This document shows, piece by piece, positions 1 through 10,422 of a DNA stretch of 42,292 nt (positions within the stretch are counted from its first letter, which is position 1; every line of letters begins with the position of its first letter). Made by a program: the position numbers and the translations under genes. The notes beneath the pieces were generated by a model, which worked only from the letters and a program-made list of their open reading frames with translations, did no database searches and was not told where the DNA came from. The DNA comes from an uncultured Prevotellaceae bacterium (GTDB lineage Bacteria > Bacteroidota > Bacteroidia > Bacteroidales > Bacteroidaceae): positions 1 through 42,292 of the forward strand of contig CAMJKP010000024.1 in NCBI GenBank assembly GCA_946406435.1. Direction: 5' to 3'.

Positions 1-249
1 GATGTAAACGTAATCGTGACAGAGCAGGGTGTTGCCGATCTTCGTGGTAAGAGTCCATTGGAGCGTGCACATCTCATCATCGAGAACTGTGCTCATCCAG
101 ACTACAAGCCATTGCTCCGCGACTATCTCAAGCTCGCTACTGGCGGTCATACTCATCACAACCTGCCTTGTGCATTCGCATTCCACGACACACTCCGTCG
201 CAAGGGCGATATGCGTCTCACAGACTTCGCAGAATATGTAAAGGATTAA
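1..249 (+). CDS. Acetyl-CoA hydrolase / CoA-transferase, 3' end only
   Basis: The reading frame is open from the first base of the window and ends at a TAA at 247-249, so only the last 82 residues are present. The segment VTEQGVADLRGKSPLERA followed by AHPDYKPLLRDYL is the conserved C-terminal signature of the acetyl-CoA hydrolase/transferase family (succinate:acetate CoA-transferase and relatives). Such enzymes move CoA between acyl groups in the cytoplasm and in Bacteroidales feed acetate and succinate/propionate fermentation. Substrate preference cannot be judged from this fragment. A strong intrinsic terminator follows at once, so the gene ends its transcription unit here. Confidence 0.88.
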   Translation, partial: DVNVIVTEQGVADLRGKSPLERAHLIIENCAHPDYKPLLRDYLKLATGGHTHHNLPCAFAFHDTLRRKGDMRLTDFAEYVKD

Positions 250-272
250 GTCCCGGAAAAAAATAATATAAG

Positions 273-306
273 AAAATAGGTGTGCAAATCATGCACACCT
301 ATTTTT
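273..306 (+). terminator. Intrinsic terminator after the CoA-transferase gene
   Basis: A perfect 14-bp inverted repeat (273-286 with 292-305) and a 5-nt loop is followed by a T-rich tract. It starts 24 bases after the stop codon. The rest of 307-451 shows no gene. Confidence 0.9.
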
Positions 307-451
307 CTTTATCTCTATCTTTGGAGTGTTTTTATAAAACGATTCCCTTGTTACTCCCCATTATAATCTTTTCATACAAAGAAGAAACCCCTTCAAGGGT
401 GAGGTTGTCTTTTTACCTTTCGATGTCTCTAAATGTAGGTCCAGATATTGA

Positions 452-1360
452 CTATTTTATAATATTTCTATTTCTAAGTTCTATTATTAAATCTTTGGTA
501 AATTCATCAGCACCAATGGAATTCATGTGACTTCCATCCGTAAAATAGTAGTCATTTCTCACATATTTTGGATTATTTGAGAAATCGATGAATTCAATAC
601 CCTTCTTTTTGCATAATTCAATTATTGGGGTAAGTTGCTTAGTATCCATTCCATACCAGATAGGCGAAACACAGAAAACGATTTTGTCTTCTAGAGATTC
701 TGCGTATCTTTCCATATAATATAATTTCAGAGGGTCAAAATCATATGATTCTTTTTGCACATGATCTTCTTCTCTTATTTTTAATTTATCCATTTCCCCA
801 GGTTGAGGCCAGAATCCATTTTTATTAGGACTGATTATGGGGTGGAAATAATCCATTAAGATCTCGATTATATGAGAATTATAGCGATACATGTTACTTA
901 ACATTTTCCATTGCTCTGTACTATCAACAGAGAGAAAAATGTCCTTAATCTCTTTTTTCGCATAATATGGTTTTAGCCAATTCAAATATCTATGGTCATC
1001 CTCGCCTTGAAGCAGGTCAAATTCCGGGTTGATGTCATATATGACCAATTTAGGAGTCATGCGTTTTTTGATCATCTGAAGTCTGCCATATAACAGGATT
1101 ATACCATTCCCGTCTTGCCCGGAATTATAGCATGACATGTGAATAGAATCTGTGAAGATCTGAGGATTATAGTGATGCACGCAACGAGAGGAACCGCATA
1201 ATAAGATGTCAGTCTTTAGTTCGTTACAAATGTAATTATCTCGTAACGTCATTCCACCCTTTGCATTAGTGTAAAAATAGTCAAATGTATAACCTGCTAA
1301 AACATCAATGCTGGCAATTATCGCCAGAAGAATAGCTGTTTTTATTATGAATTTTTTCAT
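452..1360 (-). CDS. SGNH-like protein paired with MBOAT acyltransferase
   Basis: 302 residues with an N-terminal hydrophobic anchor (about residues 5-24). Around residue 55 there is CGSSR, a GxS-type block fitting the nucleophile of SGNH hydrolases, and near residue 277 TDGSHMN, fitting the C-terminal Asp-x-x-His block. The start codon lies three bases after the stop of the MBOAT gene, so the two are co-translated. In alginate and other polysaccharide O-acetylation systems an AlgI-type MBOAT works with an AlgJ/AlgX- or DltD-like SGNH protein that places the acetyl group on the glycan outside the membrane; by context I infer the same role. I do not recognise a named family with certainty. Confidence 0.72.
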   Translation of the reverse strand: MKKFIIKTAILLAIIASIDVLAGYTFDYFYTNAKGGMTLRDNYICNELKTDILLCGSSRCVHHYNPQIFTDSIHMSCYNSGQDGNGIILLYGRLQMIKKRMTPKLVIYDINPEFDLLQGEDDHRYLNWLKPYYAKKEIKDIFLSVDSTEQWKMLSNMYRYNSHIIEILMDYFHPIISPNKNGFWPQPGEMDKLKIREEDHVQKESYDFDPLKLYYMERYAESLEDKIVFCVSPIWYGMDTKQLTPIIELCKKKGIEFIDFSNNPKYVRNDYYFTDGSHMNSIGADEFTKDLIIELRNRNIIK

Positions 1361-1363
1361 ACT

Positions 1364-2779
1364 CTAGAAATTTGCATAAATGAATTGACCAGCATCAAAG
1401 ACTCCTGTTAATAATATCATAATTATCACAGAAACATACGCAATCCAGCGAACGCTAACGTGCTTATTATTAAATAACTGTAATTTAGATGGGGCAAATT
1501 CATCAAACCAGTCTTTTATAAACAGGATTAATGTTCCCATAACAATAAAAGCAAATATGTGTCTTGAACCGATTTCCACGGTCATAGGCTGGTTGATGTC
1601 AAAAATATGACCTATCACACCAACGGCATCACCAATCGTTGGCATTCTGAAGAATATCCATGCGAAATTGACTATTAGGAAGGTTATAATAATCTTAACG
1701 CTTTTTCCAAAGCGCCCATACTCGCATTTCTGCTGACCAAGCATTTTCTCAATAATTTGACAGATGCCGTGCATGCAGCCCCATATGATGAAAGTCCAGT
1801 TTGCACCATGCCAAATACCACTCACAAGGAAAGTTACAAAGATGTTCCAATAATTCCGCAGCTTAGAGCAGCGACTGCCTCCCATAGGAATATAGACATA
1901 ATCTTTCAGCCACGTTGAGAGCGATATGTGCCAACGATGCCAGAAATCAGTAACGCTAACAGCAAAGTATGGGCGACGGAAATTCTCTGTCAGTTCAAAG
2001 CCAAGAATTTTTCCCACGCCAATTGCCATTAATGAGTAACCTGCAAAATCAGCATAGATTTGAACTGTGTACAAAACACTTGCAACGAAGCATGTAAGTC
2101 CAGTATAGTTCTCATAATATGGCAACACCATATCCACAAACAGACAAACACGATCAGCCACAACAACTTTCATAAACAAACCCCATAACAGCATCTTCAT
2201 TCCTTCTACTGCTTTATTGTAATCAAAGTGTGGGCGCAGGTTCTTCAATTGTGGGATAACGAGCGAAGCCTTGTTGATAGGACCTGATAGGATACTTGGG
2301 AAGAATGAGATGAAGAGTGCATAGGTCAGGAAGTCAGGCTCTGCTTTTTGTCGTTTGTAATATACATCCCACAAATAGCCCAATGCCTGAAACGTAAAGA
2401 ATGAGATTCCAACAGGGATTGCCCAGTTCAGACCTTGCAAATGGTAGTTTAGTCCGATAACAGACAAAGCATCGCTAATGCTGTCGTTGATGAAATTGAA
2501 ATATTTGAAGAATGCCAATGGCAATAATGCCAACAGCACTCCTGCAGTCAAAATCTTCTTGGGATTATTTGTCTTTTCTATGAGCAATGCCGAATAGTAG
2601 GTAACCAACGTCACGCCAAGTAATATCAGTACATATATAGGTTTAAATTGCAGATAGAGCAGATAACTCACAAGGAGTAGAAACATGTTTCGCATCTTAC
2701 CATGCTTTGCAGGAATAGCGTAGTATAGCAGGAAGAGAAGTGGGAATAATACAATGAAGTTGAACGAGTTGAAAATCAT
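1364..2779 (-). CDS. MBOAT family O-acyltransferase (AlgI/PatA-like)
   Basis: 471 residues with many hydrophobic spans across the length. Signature blocks of the family are clear: DFWHRWHISLSTWLKDYVY near residues 280-300, then GGSR, then GIWHGANWTF near residue 320 holding the invariant His of MBOAT enzymes. AlgI-type proteins take acyl groups from the cytoplasmic side and pass them across the inner membrane for O-acetylation of exported polysaccharide or peptidoglycan. The downstream SGNH-like gene starts three bases after this stop codon, supporting a two-gene acetylation module. Length matches AlgI/DltB-like proteins (about 400-500). No polysaccharide biosynthesis locus is visible nearby, so the acceptor is unknown. 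Confidence 0.9.
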   Translation of the reverse strand: MIFNSFNFIVLFPLLFLLYYAIPAKHGKMRNMFLLLVSYLLYLQFKPIYVLILLGVTLVTYYSALLIEKTNNPKKILTAGVLLALLPLAFFKYFNFINDSISDALSVIGLNYHLQGLNWAIPVGISFFTFQALGYLWDVYYKRQKAEPDFLTYALFISFFPSILSGPINKASLVIPQLKNLRPHFDYNKAVEGMKMLLWGLFMKVVVADRVCLFVDMVLPYYENYTGLTCFVASVLYTVQIYADFAGYSLMAIGVGKILGFELTENFRRPYFAVSVTDFWHRWHISLSTWLKDYVYIPMGGSRCSKLRNYWNIFVTFLVSGIWHGANWTFIIWGCMHGICQIIEKMLGQQKCEYGRFGKSVKIIITFLIVNFAWIFFRMPTIGDAVGVIGHIFDINQPMTVEIGSRHIFAFIVMGTLILFIKDWFDEFAPSKLQLFNNKHVSVRWIAYVSVIIMILLTGVFDAGQFIYANF

Positions 2780-2952
2780 CCGTCACATTTCTTTTTGCCT
2801 GTTGATACCCTTGATCAGGCTTTGTTTCTATTCTGTTCTTGTCGGCTACAAAAAAATGTGGGGTATCTGGCTTCTGTCTGTTTACTTGCTTTTCGAGTGT
2901 GGTAGTTCCTAATCGTCAAAAACAAAGTGGCAGCGACGCATTTCAAAATGTA

Positions 2953-3016
2953 GCACTCGCTCATTCTGTCGCTTCGATGATTTTACGAAATCATCGAAGA
3001 GTGAGTTTGCGAGTGC
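2953..3016. repeat. Long stem-loop in the MBOAT leader
   Basis: An outer 8-bp stem (GCACTCGC at 2953-2960 with GCGAGTGC at 3009-3016) encloses a perfect 12-bp inner stem (2972-2983 with 2988-2999, 4-nt loop). It lies in the 373-bp gap between the MBOAT and M6 genes. No supported gene is present in the gap. Confidence 0.75.
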
Positions 3017-3023
3017 AAAGGTA
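3016..3023 (-). promoter_or_regulatory. Candidate -7 box for the MBOAT operon
   Basis: TACCTTTG on the minus strand fits the Bacteroidota -7 consensus TAnnTTTG. No TTG is present at the usual 22-23 bases upstream (the nearest is 15), so the call is weaker than others here. A transcript from here would begin with the long hairpin at 2953-3016. Confidence 0.5.
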
Positions 3024-3152
3024 CAAATTTATCTGCAATTATTATCACACAGCTTGTAAAATATATAGCATTTATCAGTTTTTACTTTCTGTAATTGCCA
3101 TGTGTGTCATGAACATGCTCGTTTGGCTGTCATATCTTCTCAAGAAAAGCCG

Positions 3153-4829
3153 TTATCTTCCGGCTTTTACCTTATATACTCCTTGTGGGAGTTTCTTCAG
3201 GTCTGTACCCATGTATTGCCCGATGATGCTGTATATCTTTTTAGAGGCAGATGTTTGGTGTTGGGTTATGCCTGTCGGATTCTTGGAGTTAGAGAAGTTG
3301 AAACTGATAGTGCTGTCAGCGTTTTCTGTGATGTCGGTTATCGGCTTACGCATAAACAATTTGCCGTCTGTGTTGGCATTGTATAGTCTTGCGGCCGGAA
3401 TGCTAAAGTCGGTGAGGGCATTATTGCCTGACGTGCCGGGATAAGGATCTCCTTCAAAAGAGGTATAGAGGTCATCGTTGTCTGCATGGATGATAGTCAG
3501 ACGCTGATGAGATGCTTCATTGTTCACCGTATTGTCTTCCCAAGCCTTTTGGTCATAGTCCACATGCAGAATGAGCAGTCCATGACCGTAGCCCGCTTCA
3601 TCCCATGATGTGAGCTGACGATTCTCCAGAAGGTAGTATTCGTCATTATTGGCATCATTGTATATCACATACGCTTCGGGAGCTTCGGTGATAGGCTTCA
3701 TACCGGTTACGCTGGTGGTGGCAGAAAGCTCTACGGGTTCAAGCCATCCGGCAGCCCAACGCTCGTATGAGGTATAACCGCATGGGCGATAACTGTCACC
3801 GTTATATGAGCCGTAATCCATAAGCGACCATGTTCCCATGCCAAAGTTAATGCCGATACCTGTATCGTATAAATCAGGCAATCCGAGACAATGGCTAAAC
3901 TCATGGCACATGGTACCAATGCCATTCATCTTCTTGCCTGTAAAGTCCTTCAGCTCACTACTGCAAGCGTAGGTGTTAATCCAGACGTTATCCAAAAGAA
4001 TGGCGCCCTCTCCACCATAGTTAAAATAATGTGCTGATTCAAGATCCCATTCATGCGAATATATGGCATAGGCAGGACCTCCCTGTTCTTCTGAATAGCC
4101 GGCATATATGATATACACCTGATCCATCTCTCCATCGCGATTCCAGTCATAGTCAGCATAGTTCACATCCTTGTCTGCGAGTTTCACGGCTTCAGTGACC
4201 ATATCTCCGGGAAGGACATCATCATCTCTGTCGTCATTCTTGCCGTAGTATTTCATATCGTGCGAGAGGTCGTATGGACCTACTACGTCAAATTGTAGTT
4301 CAAACTTGCCGTATGACTGGTCTCTGAAGTAGTCGCTCACACTGCCCTGTGCCCCGTCCTTATTATATCCTTTCTCATTTGCAAGGGCAAGGAAGTCAGC
4401 GCGTTTGAAGGTGAACTTCTTGTCGGTGAAGTTGACGAGTATTACTAATCCTTTCTTCTTTCCGGTATAGCCCTCGTAGATGGTTTCGTCAGAGCCTCGT
4501 GTTGTGGCTGATGACATCTGTTTAGCTTTTGCAAGTCGGGCTCTCCTACTTTTGTTACGCATAGCCATGCGCTCTGTCATAGCCCTTTGGCGAGTGTCGA
4601 GTTCATAGAGGGAGAGGTAATGAGCCACGCCTGTATTATCTTCAGAGAGAGCCTTCCCCATATCGTCAACATACCAGTGCCCGTTTTCATCACCGACGAG
4701 CGTAGCCATTACTGTGGTACCGTCAGCAAGGGTAAGGGAACGCTTTATACGCTTTGCTGGCATGGCAAGGCATATAACTGATATAAGTGATAAAAGAAGA
4801 GAGAAATGTATGCGTTTCTTTGTATTCAT
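3153..4829 (-). CDS. Secreted M6-family metallopeptidase
   Basis: 558 residues. An N-terminal signal peptide (hydrophobic residues about 9-24, ending CLAMPA) is followed by a pro-like region and a peptidase domain with HEFSHCLGLPDLYD near residue 306, the HExxHxxGxxD zinc motif of M6 (immune inhibitor A-like) enzymes. Downstream there is a beta-rich segment and a tail, KIYSIIGQYMGTDLKKLPQGVY, resembling type IX secretion sorting domains; this points to export to the surface or medium. Likely a protein- or peptide-degrading enzyme. The gene has its own promoter at 5031-5062 and a roughly 200-nt leader that contains a terminator-like hairpin. A conventional full-length gene; no inactivating change seen. 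Confidence 0.9.
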   Translation of the reverse strand: MNTKKRIHFSLLLSLISVICLAMPAKRIKRSLTLADGTTVMATLVGDENGHWYVDDMGKALSEDNTGVAHYLSLYELDTRQRAMTERMAMRNKSRRARLAKAKQMSSATTRGSDETIYEGYTGKKKGLVILVNFTDKKFTFKRADFLALANEKGYNKDGAQGSVSDYFRDQSYGKFELQFDVVGPYDLSHDMKYYGKNDDRDDDVLPGDMVTEAVKLADKDVNYADYDWNRDGEMDQVYIIYAGYSEEQGGPAYAIYSHEWDLESAHYFNYGGEGAILLDNVWINTYACSSELKDFTGKKMNGIGTMCHEFSHCLGLPDLYDTGIGINFGMGTWSLMDYGSYNGDSYRPCGYTSYERWAAGWLEPVELSATTSVTGMKPITEAPEAYVIYNDANNDEYYLLENRQLTSWDEAGYGHGLLILHVDYDQKAWEDNTVNNEASHQRLTIIHADNDDLYTSFEGDPYPGTSGNNALTDFSIPAARLYNANTDGKLFMRKPITDITENADSTISFNFSNSKNPTGITQHQTSASKKIYSIIGQYMGTDLKKLPQGVYKVKAGR

Positions 4830-4854
4830 TACGTTTTTTTGTTATTAGATTAAT

Positions 4855-4914
4855 AAAAAGAACGGCACTGTCGGTTGACAAGTGCCGTTCCATCTGAGCA
4901 CTCTTTATGAGTGT
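4855..4914 (-). promoter_or_regulatory. Terminator-like hairpin in the M6 peptidase leader
   Basis: A perfect 10-bp stem (4860-4869 with 4881-4890) is followed on the minus strand by TTTTTATTA, 26 bases before the M6 start codon. A second small hairpin (4898-4903 with 4909-4914) precedes it. Both lie between the promoter and the gene, so the first could terminate transcription early unless bypassed. No known riboswitch class is recognised. Confidence 0.6.
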
Positions 4915-5030
4915 TATGGTTTTACCGACAATAGATTGTTCAGTATTGTTAGGAGCTTAATAGTGAGAATATTTTGTGAGAGTATAGTATTCAGAGGTTA
5001 AACCAGATTGGGTATGCCGGAAAACATTTG

Positions 5031-5062
5031 CAAAGATAATAAAAAGGTTGATATAAATCAAA
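5031..5062 (-). promoter_or_regulatory. Promoter of the M6 peptidase gene
   Basis: Minus-strand -7 box TATCTTTG (5038-5031) with TTTG at 5062-5059; the spacing of 23 bases from TTG to the -7 box matches the other promoters in this window. Confidence 0.75.
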
Positions 5063-5111
5063 CTTTTCACGATTTTTTTTCGAAAAAAGTGATTTTTTCT
5101 CTTAAACGGCT

Positions 5112-5819
5112 TTATTTTCTCCCGAAATCAGCCGGAATTTCGCCCCATTTATCGGTTTGCCACTTGATAATCGGGTTTTTATACGTGTTGTTTCTCAACC
5201 ACGCTTCAGCCCTTTCTATCATCTGATACAGTTTCTCCGTCTGGTCATTGCGGACAAGTGTTGTCTTGCACTGATGCTTTCTTACCCATAGCTGTGCATT
5301 GACCGAATCGCTGTATATAGGCATGGTGTCAAGACCTTTCTGCTTGAGCAGAGCCAGACCATGAACAATAGCAAGGAATTCGCCTATGTTATTAGTGCCA
5401 TGTACTGGTCCATAGTGGAATATCTCCTTGCCGTCAGCGAGATACACCCCTCTATACTCCATTGCCCCAGGATTGCCTGAACAGGCAGCATCCACGGCTA
5501 TAGCCATGCGGATAGCATCTGCTGGAAGGTTAGCAGGGTTGTAGTTGGGGCGCTCGGGCCTGGAAGCGGCAGAAGTGCTAGTTTCTCTAGTTTCACTAGA
5601 GCTACTAGAATCACTAGAATTACTAGTCTCACTAGTCCCACTAGCCAAGCTATACTCTTCTTCTCCCATCTCAAAGGCATCCTCCGCCTCTGCCTGTGTC
5701 TTGAATGATTTATACTTAGCCCCAGAAACGCCACTGACCGCCTCCTGACATGCTTCCCAAGAGGAATACACGCCAGGAGACGGTCCGTTCCATACTACGT
5801 AATATTTCTGTTTTGCCAA
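5112..5819 (-). CDS. RNase H with N-terminal viroplasmin domain
   Basis: 235 residues. Residues 4-48 (YYVVWNGPSPGVYSSWEAC...) match the caulimovirus viroplasmin/RNase HI N-terminal domain that binds RNA-DNA hybrids. A serine/threonine linker follows (about 59-81), then an RNase H domain with acidic catalytic residues D110 (VDAACSGNPG), E147 (NIGEFLA) and D171 (IYSDSVNA). It removes RNA from RNA:DNA hybrids in the cytoplasm. The start is TTG: an in-frame TAA stands three codons upstream and no ATG exists before the viroplasmin domain, so TTG is forced. It begins 43 bases after the sulfhydrylase stop, probably in one transcript. The linker is encoded by an odd 9-bp repeat. Confidence 0.9.
   Translation of the reverse strand: MAKQKYYVVWNGPSPGVYSSWEACQEAVSGVSGAKYKSFKTQAEAEDAFEMGEEEYSLASGTSETSNSSDSSSSSETRETSTSAASRPERPNYNPANLPADAIRMAIAVDAACSGNPGAMEYRGVYLADGKEIFHYGPVHGTNNIGEFLAIVHGLALLKQKGLDTMPIYSDSVNAQLWVRKHQCKTTLVRNDQTEKLYQMIERAEAWLRNNTYKNPIIKWQTDKWGEIPADFGRK
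5578..5644. repeat. 9-bp tandem repeat with CTAG in each unit, in the RNase H linker
   Basis: CTAG occurs at 5578, 5587, 5596, 5605, 5614, 5623, 5632 and 5641, exactly every 9 bases. On the coding strand each unit is (A/T)CTAGNNNN-like and encodes Thr/Ser-Ser/Arg-x, so changes in unit number keep the frame. Confidence 0.9.
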
Positions 5820-5821
5820 TT

Positions 5822-5862
5822 TGCTTTATAAGTCCCCCTATGCAAGGGGATTTAAAGGGTCT
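5822..5862. repeat. Short GC-rich hairpin repeat between sulfhydrylase and RNase H genes
   Basis: The gap contains AGTCCCCCTATGCAAGGGGA, a G/C hairpin related to other such elements in the window (7150-7180, 23055-23080, and inside the coding region at 29030-29050). It supplies the G-rich stretch upstream of the RNase H TTG start. Confidence 0.55.
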
Positions 5863-7140
5863 TTACATCTTAGCCATTGCCTGCTCGAGGTCTGCGATGA
5901 TATCCTCGGCATTCTCAATACCTACTGACAGACGGATAAGGTCTGGAGCAATGCCTGCCTCGCGCAACTGCTCTTCTGAGAGCTGACGGTGAGTGTGGCT
6001 TGCTGGGTGCAGAACGCAGGTGCGAGCATCAGCCACGTGGGTAACGATTGAGATGAAGTCGAGATTATCCATGAACTTGATAGCATCCTCACGAGTACCC
6101 TTCAAGCCGAATGCTATAACACCGCAGGTACCGTTTGGAGTGTATTTCTTTGCAAGCTCATAGTTCTTGTTTGAAGGCAGTGAAGCATAGTTCACCCAAC
6201 CAACCTTCTCGTTCTTCTCAAGCCACTCAGCTACCTTCTGTGCATTAGCGCAGTGCTGACGCATACGAAGTGCGAGAGTCTCAAGACCGAGGTTGAGGAG
6301 GAATGAGTTCTGTGGAGCAGGAATGCTACCTAGGTCGCGCATGAGGTGGGTAACGAGCTTGGTGCAGTAAGCAGCCTTACCAAATGCCTTTGTGTATATT
6401 GTGCCGTGATATGACTCGTCTGGAGTGGTGAGGGTAGGGTACTTGTCTGCATGAGCATCCCAGTCGAAGTTGCCTGAATCAACCACACAGCCACCTACCT
6501 GAGTAGCGTGACCGTCCATGTACTTTGTTGTAGAATGAGTAACAATATCACAACCCCACTCGAATGGGCGGCAGTTGATAGGAGTAGCGAAGGTGTTATC
6601 CACGATCAATGGTACACCATGCTTGTGAGCCATCTTTGCGAAGCGCTCTATGTCGAAGATGTTACAACCTGGGTTAGAGATTGTCTCACCGAAGAAACAC
6701 TTTGTATTTGGACGGAACTCCTTCTCGATGCGCTCATCATCCCATTCTGGGTCGATGAATGTGCACTCGATACCGAGCTTCTTCAGAGTAACGCCGAAGA
6801 GGTTGAAAGTACCACCATATATATTGTTGGCTGTGATGAAATGGTCGCCAGCCTCACAGATATTGAAGATAGCGTAGAAGTTAGCTGCCTGACCAGAGCT
6901 TGTGAGAACTGCACCAACACCGCCTTCGAGGGCTGCAATCTTCTTTGCCACAGCATCGTTGGTTGGGTTTGCCAGACGAGTGTAGAAATAACCGCTGTCC
7001 TTGAGGTCGAACAGACGAGCCATCTGGTCGCTGGTGTCATACTTGAATGTTGTGCTCTGATAAATTGGTAACTGCTGAGGCTCTCCCTTTGTAGCCTTCC
7101 ATCCGCCGTGAATACAAATAGTTTCGAGATTCTTCTTCAT
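5863..7140 (-). CDS. metY: O-acetylhomoserine sulfhydrylase / aminocarboxypropyltransferase
   Basis: 425 residues, the usual length of MetY. Family blocks: IHGGW...QLPIYQSTTFKYD at the N-terminus, YTRLANPTNDAVAKKIAALEGG, SSGQAANFYAIFNI, and THSTTKYMDGHATQVGG, whose lysine forms the Schiff base with pyridoxal phosphate. The C-terminus has TRTCVLHPASHTHRQLSEEQL and IRLSVGIENAEDIIADL, typical of the Cys/Met metabolism PLP family. It makes homocysteine from O-acetylhomoserine and sulfide in the cytoplasm, for methionine synthesis. Its own promoter lies at 7281-7311. A leader of about 130 nt separates promoter and start; I recognise no SAM riboswitch in it. Distinguishing MetY from cystathionine gamma-synthase rests on length and overall similarity. 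Confidence 0.9.
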   Translation of the reverse strand: MKKNLETICIHGGWKATKGEPQQLPIYQSTTFKYDTSDQMARLFDLKDSGYFYTRLANPTNDAVAKKIAALEGGVGAVLTSSGQAANFYAIFNICEAGDHFITANNIYGGTFNLFGVTLKKLGIECTFIDPEWDDERIEKEFRPNTKCFFGETISNPGCNIFDIERFAKMAHKHGVPLIVDNTFATPINCRPFEWGCDIVTHSTTKYMDGHATQVGGCVVDSGNFDWDAHADKYPTLTTPDESYHGTIYTKAFGKAAYCTKLVTHLMRDLGSIPAPQNSFLLNLGLETLALRMRQHCANAQKVAEWLEKNEKVGWVNYASLPSNKNYELAKKYTPNGTCGVIAFGLKGTREDAIKFMDNLDFISIVTHVADARTCVLHPASHTHRQLSEEQLREAGIAPDLIRLSVGIENAEDIIADLEQAMAKM

Positions 7141-7280
7141 TTCTATATTTCAGCCCCCCATATTCCCCCGAGGGGAAGACTTTTTTATAGTATCAGAGCG
7201 TATAGGTTCTTTTACTATAACCGCTGGAGCAAATGCGGGATAAATGTTACAAAAGATTTTTTCTTAGTTTATTTAGGGTG

Positions 7281-7311
7281 CAAAGGTACATATTTTTGAG
7301 GAAAATACCAA
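7281..7311 (-). promoter_or_regulatory. Promoter of the sulfhydrylase gene
   Basis: Minus-strand -7 box TACCTTTG (7288-7281) and TTG at 7311-7309, 23 bases upstream. Confidence 0.75.
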
Positions 7312-7322
7312 AAAAATAGTGG

Positions 7323-7497
7323 AAAAAAAGACCCACCCCCTTGCCCCTCCCGTAGAGGGAGGGGAGTAGTTAGTTATATCAACCTGTCCGAAGCCAAAGT
7401 AAAATCATTAAGTGATGATACACAAGCTTTTCGGCAACAAAGAAATCTATCTACTCCCCTCCCTTTACGGGAGGGGTAAGGGGGTGGGTCTTTTTTT
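7323..7497. repeat. 175-bp inverted-repeat element with 47-bp arms
   Basis: Arms 7323-7369 and 7451-7497 are inverted copies matching at 45 of 47 positions; each starts with A-run then GACCCACCCCCTT and contains its own CCCTCCC/GGGAGGG hairpin. The 81-bp centre has no gene. The element ends two bases from the stop codon of the esterase gene. A decayed copy is at 12692-12841. Confidence 0.88.
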
Positions 7498-7499
7498 CT

Positions 7500-9667
<2,168 letters not shown>

Positions 9668-9668
9668 G

Positions 9669-9699
9669 CAAAGTTACTCTTTTTTTTCCTAATGCCCAA
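9669..9699 (-). promoter_or_regulatory. Promoter of the two-domain esterase gene
   Basis: Minus-strand -7 box TAACTTTG (9676-9669) and TTG at 9699-9697, 23 bases upstream. Confidence 0.72.
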
Positions 9700-9822
9700 A
9701 TTCATATTGAAAATATGAGATTAATTAACATTAGTGTTTTGCCGTAGCATGAACATAGACGAAAAGGTATGGCATAGGTTTAAGTGTAGCGTCCATTTAT
9801 ATGTAGGTGAGAGGGGAAATCA

Positions 9823-10410
9823 TTAAATTTTATCTTTCAAAATAATCTTGATAGGTGAATTGTCTTTTATTATTCTTAGAATGTTATTTTCCTCTGCTGT
9901 TCCTTCATTTTCCCAAAATGTATATTGACCTTTTGCGGTAGTAATTGCGATGCCATTATGTGTTAGTCCTTTTTTGACTATTTGGACTATTTTTTCAGGA
10001 TTTTTTTTTGATCGAGCAAAAATTTGTTTAGCATCATTTTCTTGCAACCTGTCTATATTTGTTTTGAGTATGCTCAAATCTTCTTTGCTAATTTTTCTTG
10101 TTGGTATGGTGTCTTTTTCTGACTGTGGTAAAGAATCTTGTGATAAATACAATAGTGATTTTGAATCGAGAGGTAATGGTTCCCCTTTTGACAAATAATG
10201 ACAGATACTATCTGATGCAGAACTTAAATACAGAGAAATCACTCCATATTTATCCACTTCCAAATAATAATGGGGAGTTTTCCCTGCTGTAGAAAATATA
10301 TAGCATGAACATAAAAGATTCTCTTTTGGATCTTTTTGGCATGATGTGTATGATAACGAAATCATCAATAACACAAAGAAGATGCAAATATTTTTCATTA
10401 ATCGTTCCAT
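9823..10410 (-). CDS. Hypothetical lipoprotein
   Basis: 195 residues from the ATG at 10410 (a second ATG at 10398 would still keep the whole signal). The start MERLMKNICIFFVLLMISLSYTSC ends in a lipobox with Cys24, so the protein is probably lipidated and exported. The mature part is hydrophilic with no motif I recognise. Its codon use is more AT-rich than that of the flanking genes. It stands alone between the esterase leader and a 570-bp repeat region; no promoter or terminator is evident. Confidence 0.7.
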   Translation of the reverse strand: MERLMKNICIFFVLLMISLSYTSCQKDPKENLLCSCYIFSTAGKTPHYYLEVDKYGVISLYLSSASDSICHYLSKGEPLPLDSKSLLYLSQDSLPQSEKDTIPTRKISKEDLSILKTNIDRLQENDAKQIFARSKKNPEKIVQIVKKGLTHNGIAITTAKGQYTFWENEGTAEENNILRIIKDNSPIKIILKDKI

Positions 10411-10422
10411 CTTAATTCCCAA

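Noticed and set aside
2839..3444. Open frame of 201 codons on the plus strand
   Set aside because: It covers the MBOAT leader hairpin and then runs antisense through the M6 gene; no ribosome-binding site, no recognisable domain.
7141..7280. SAM riboswitch in the sulfhydrylase leader
   Set aside because: The function would fit, but I cannot find the conserved core of any SAM riboswitch class, only a GC hairpin of the local repeat type.
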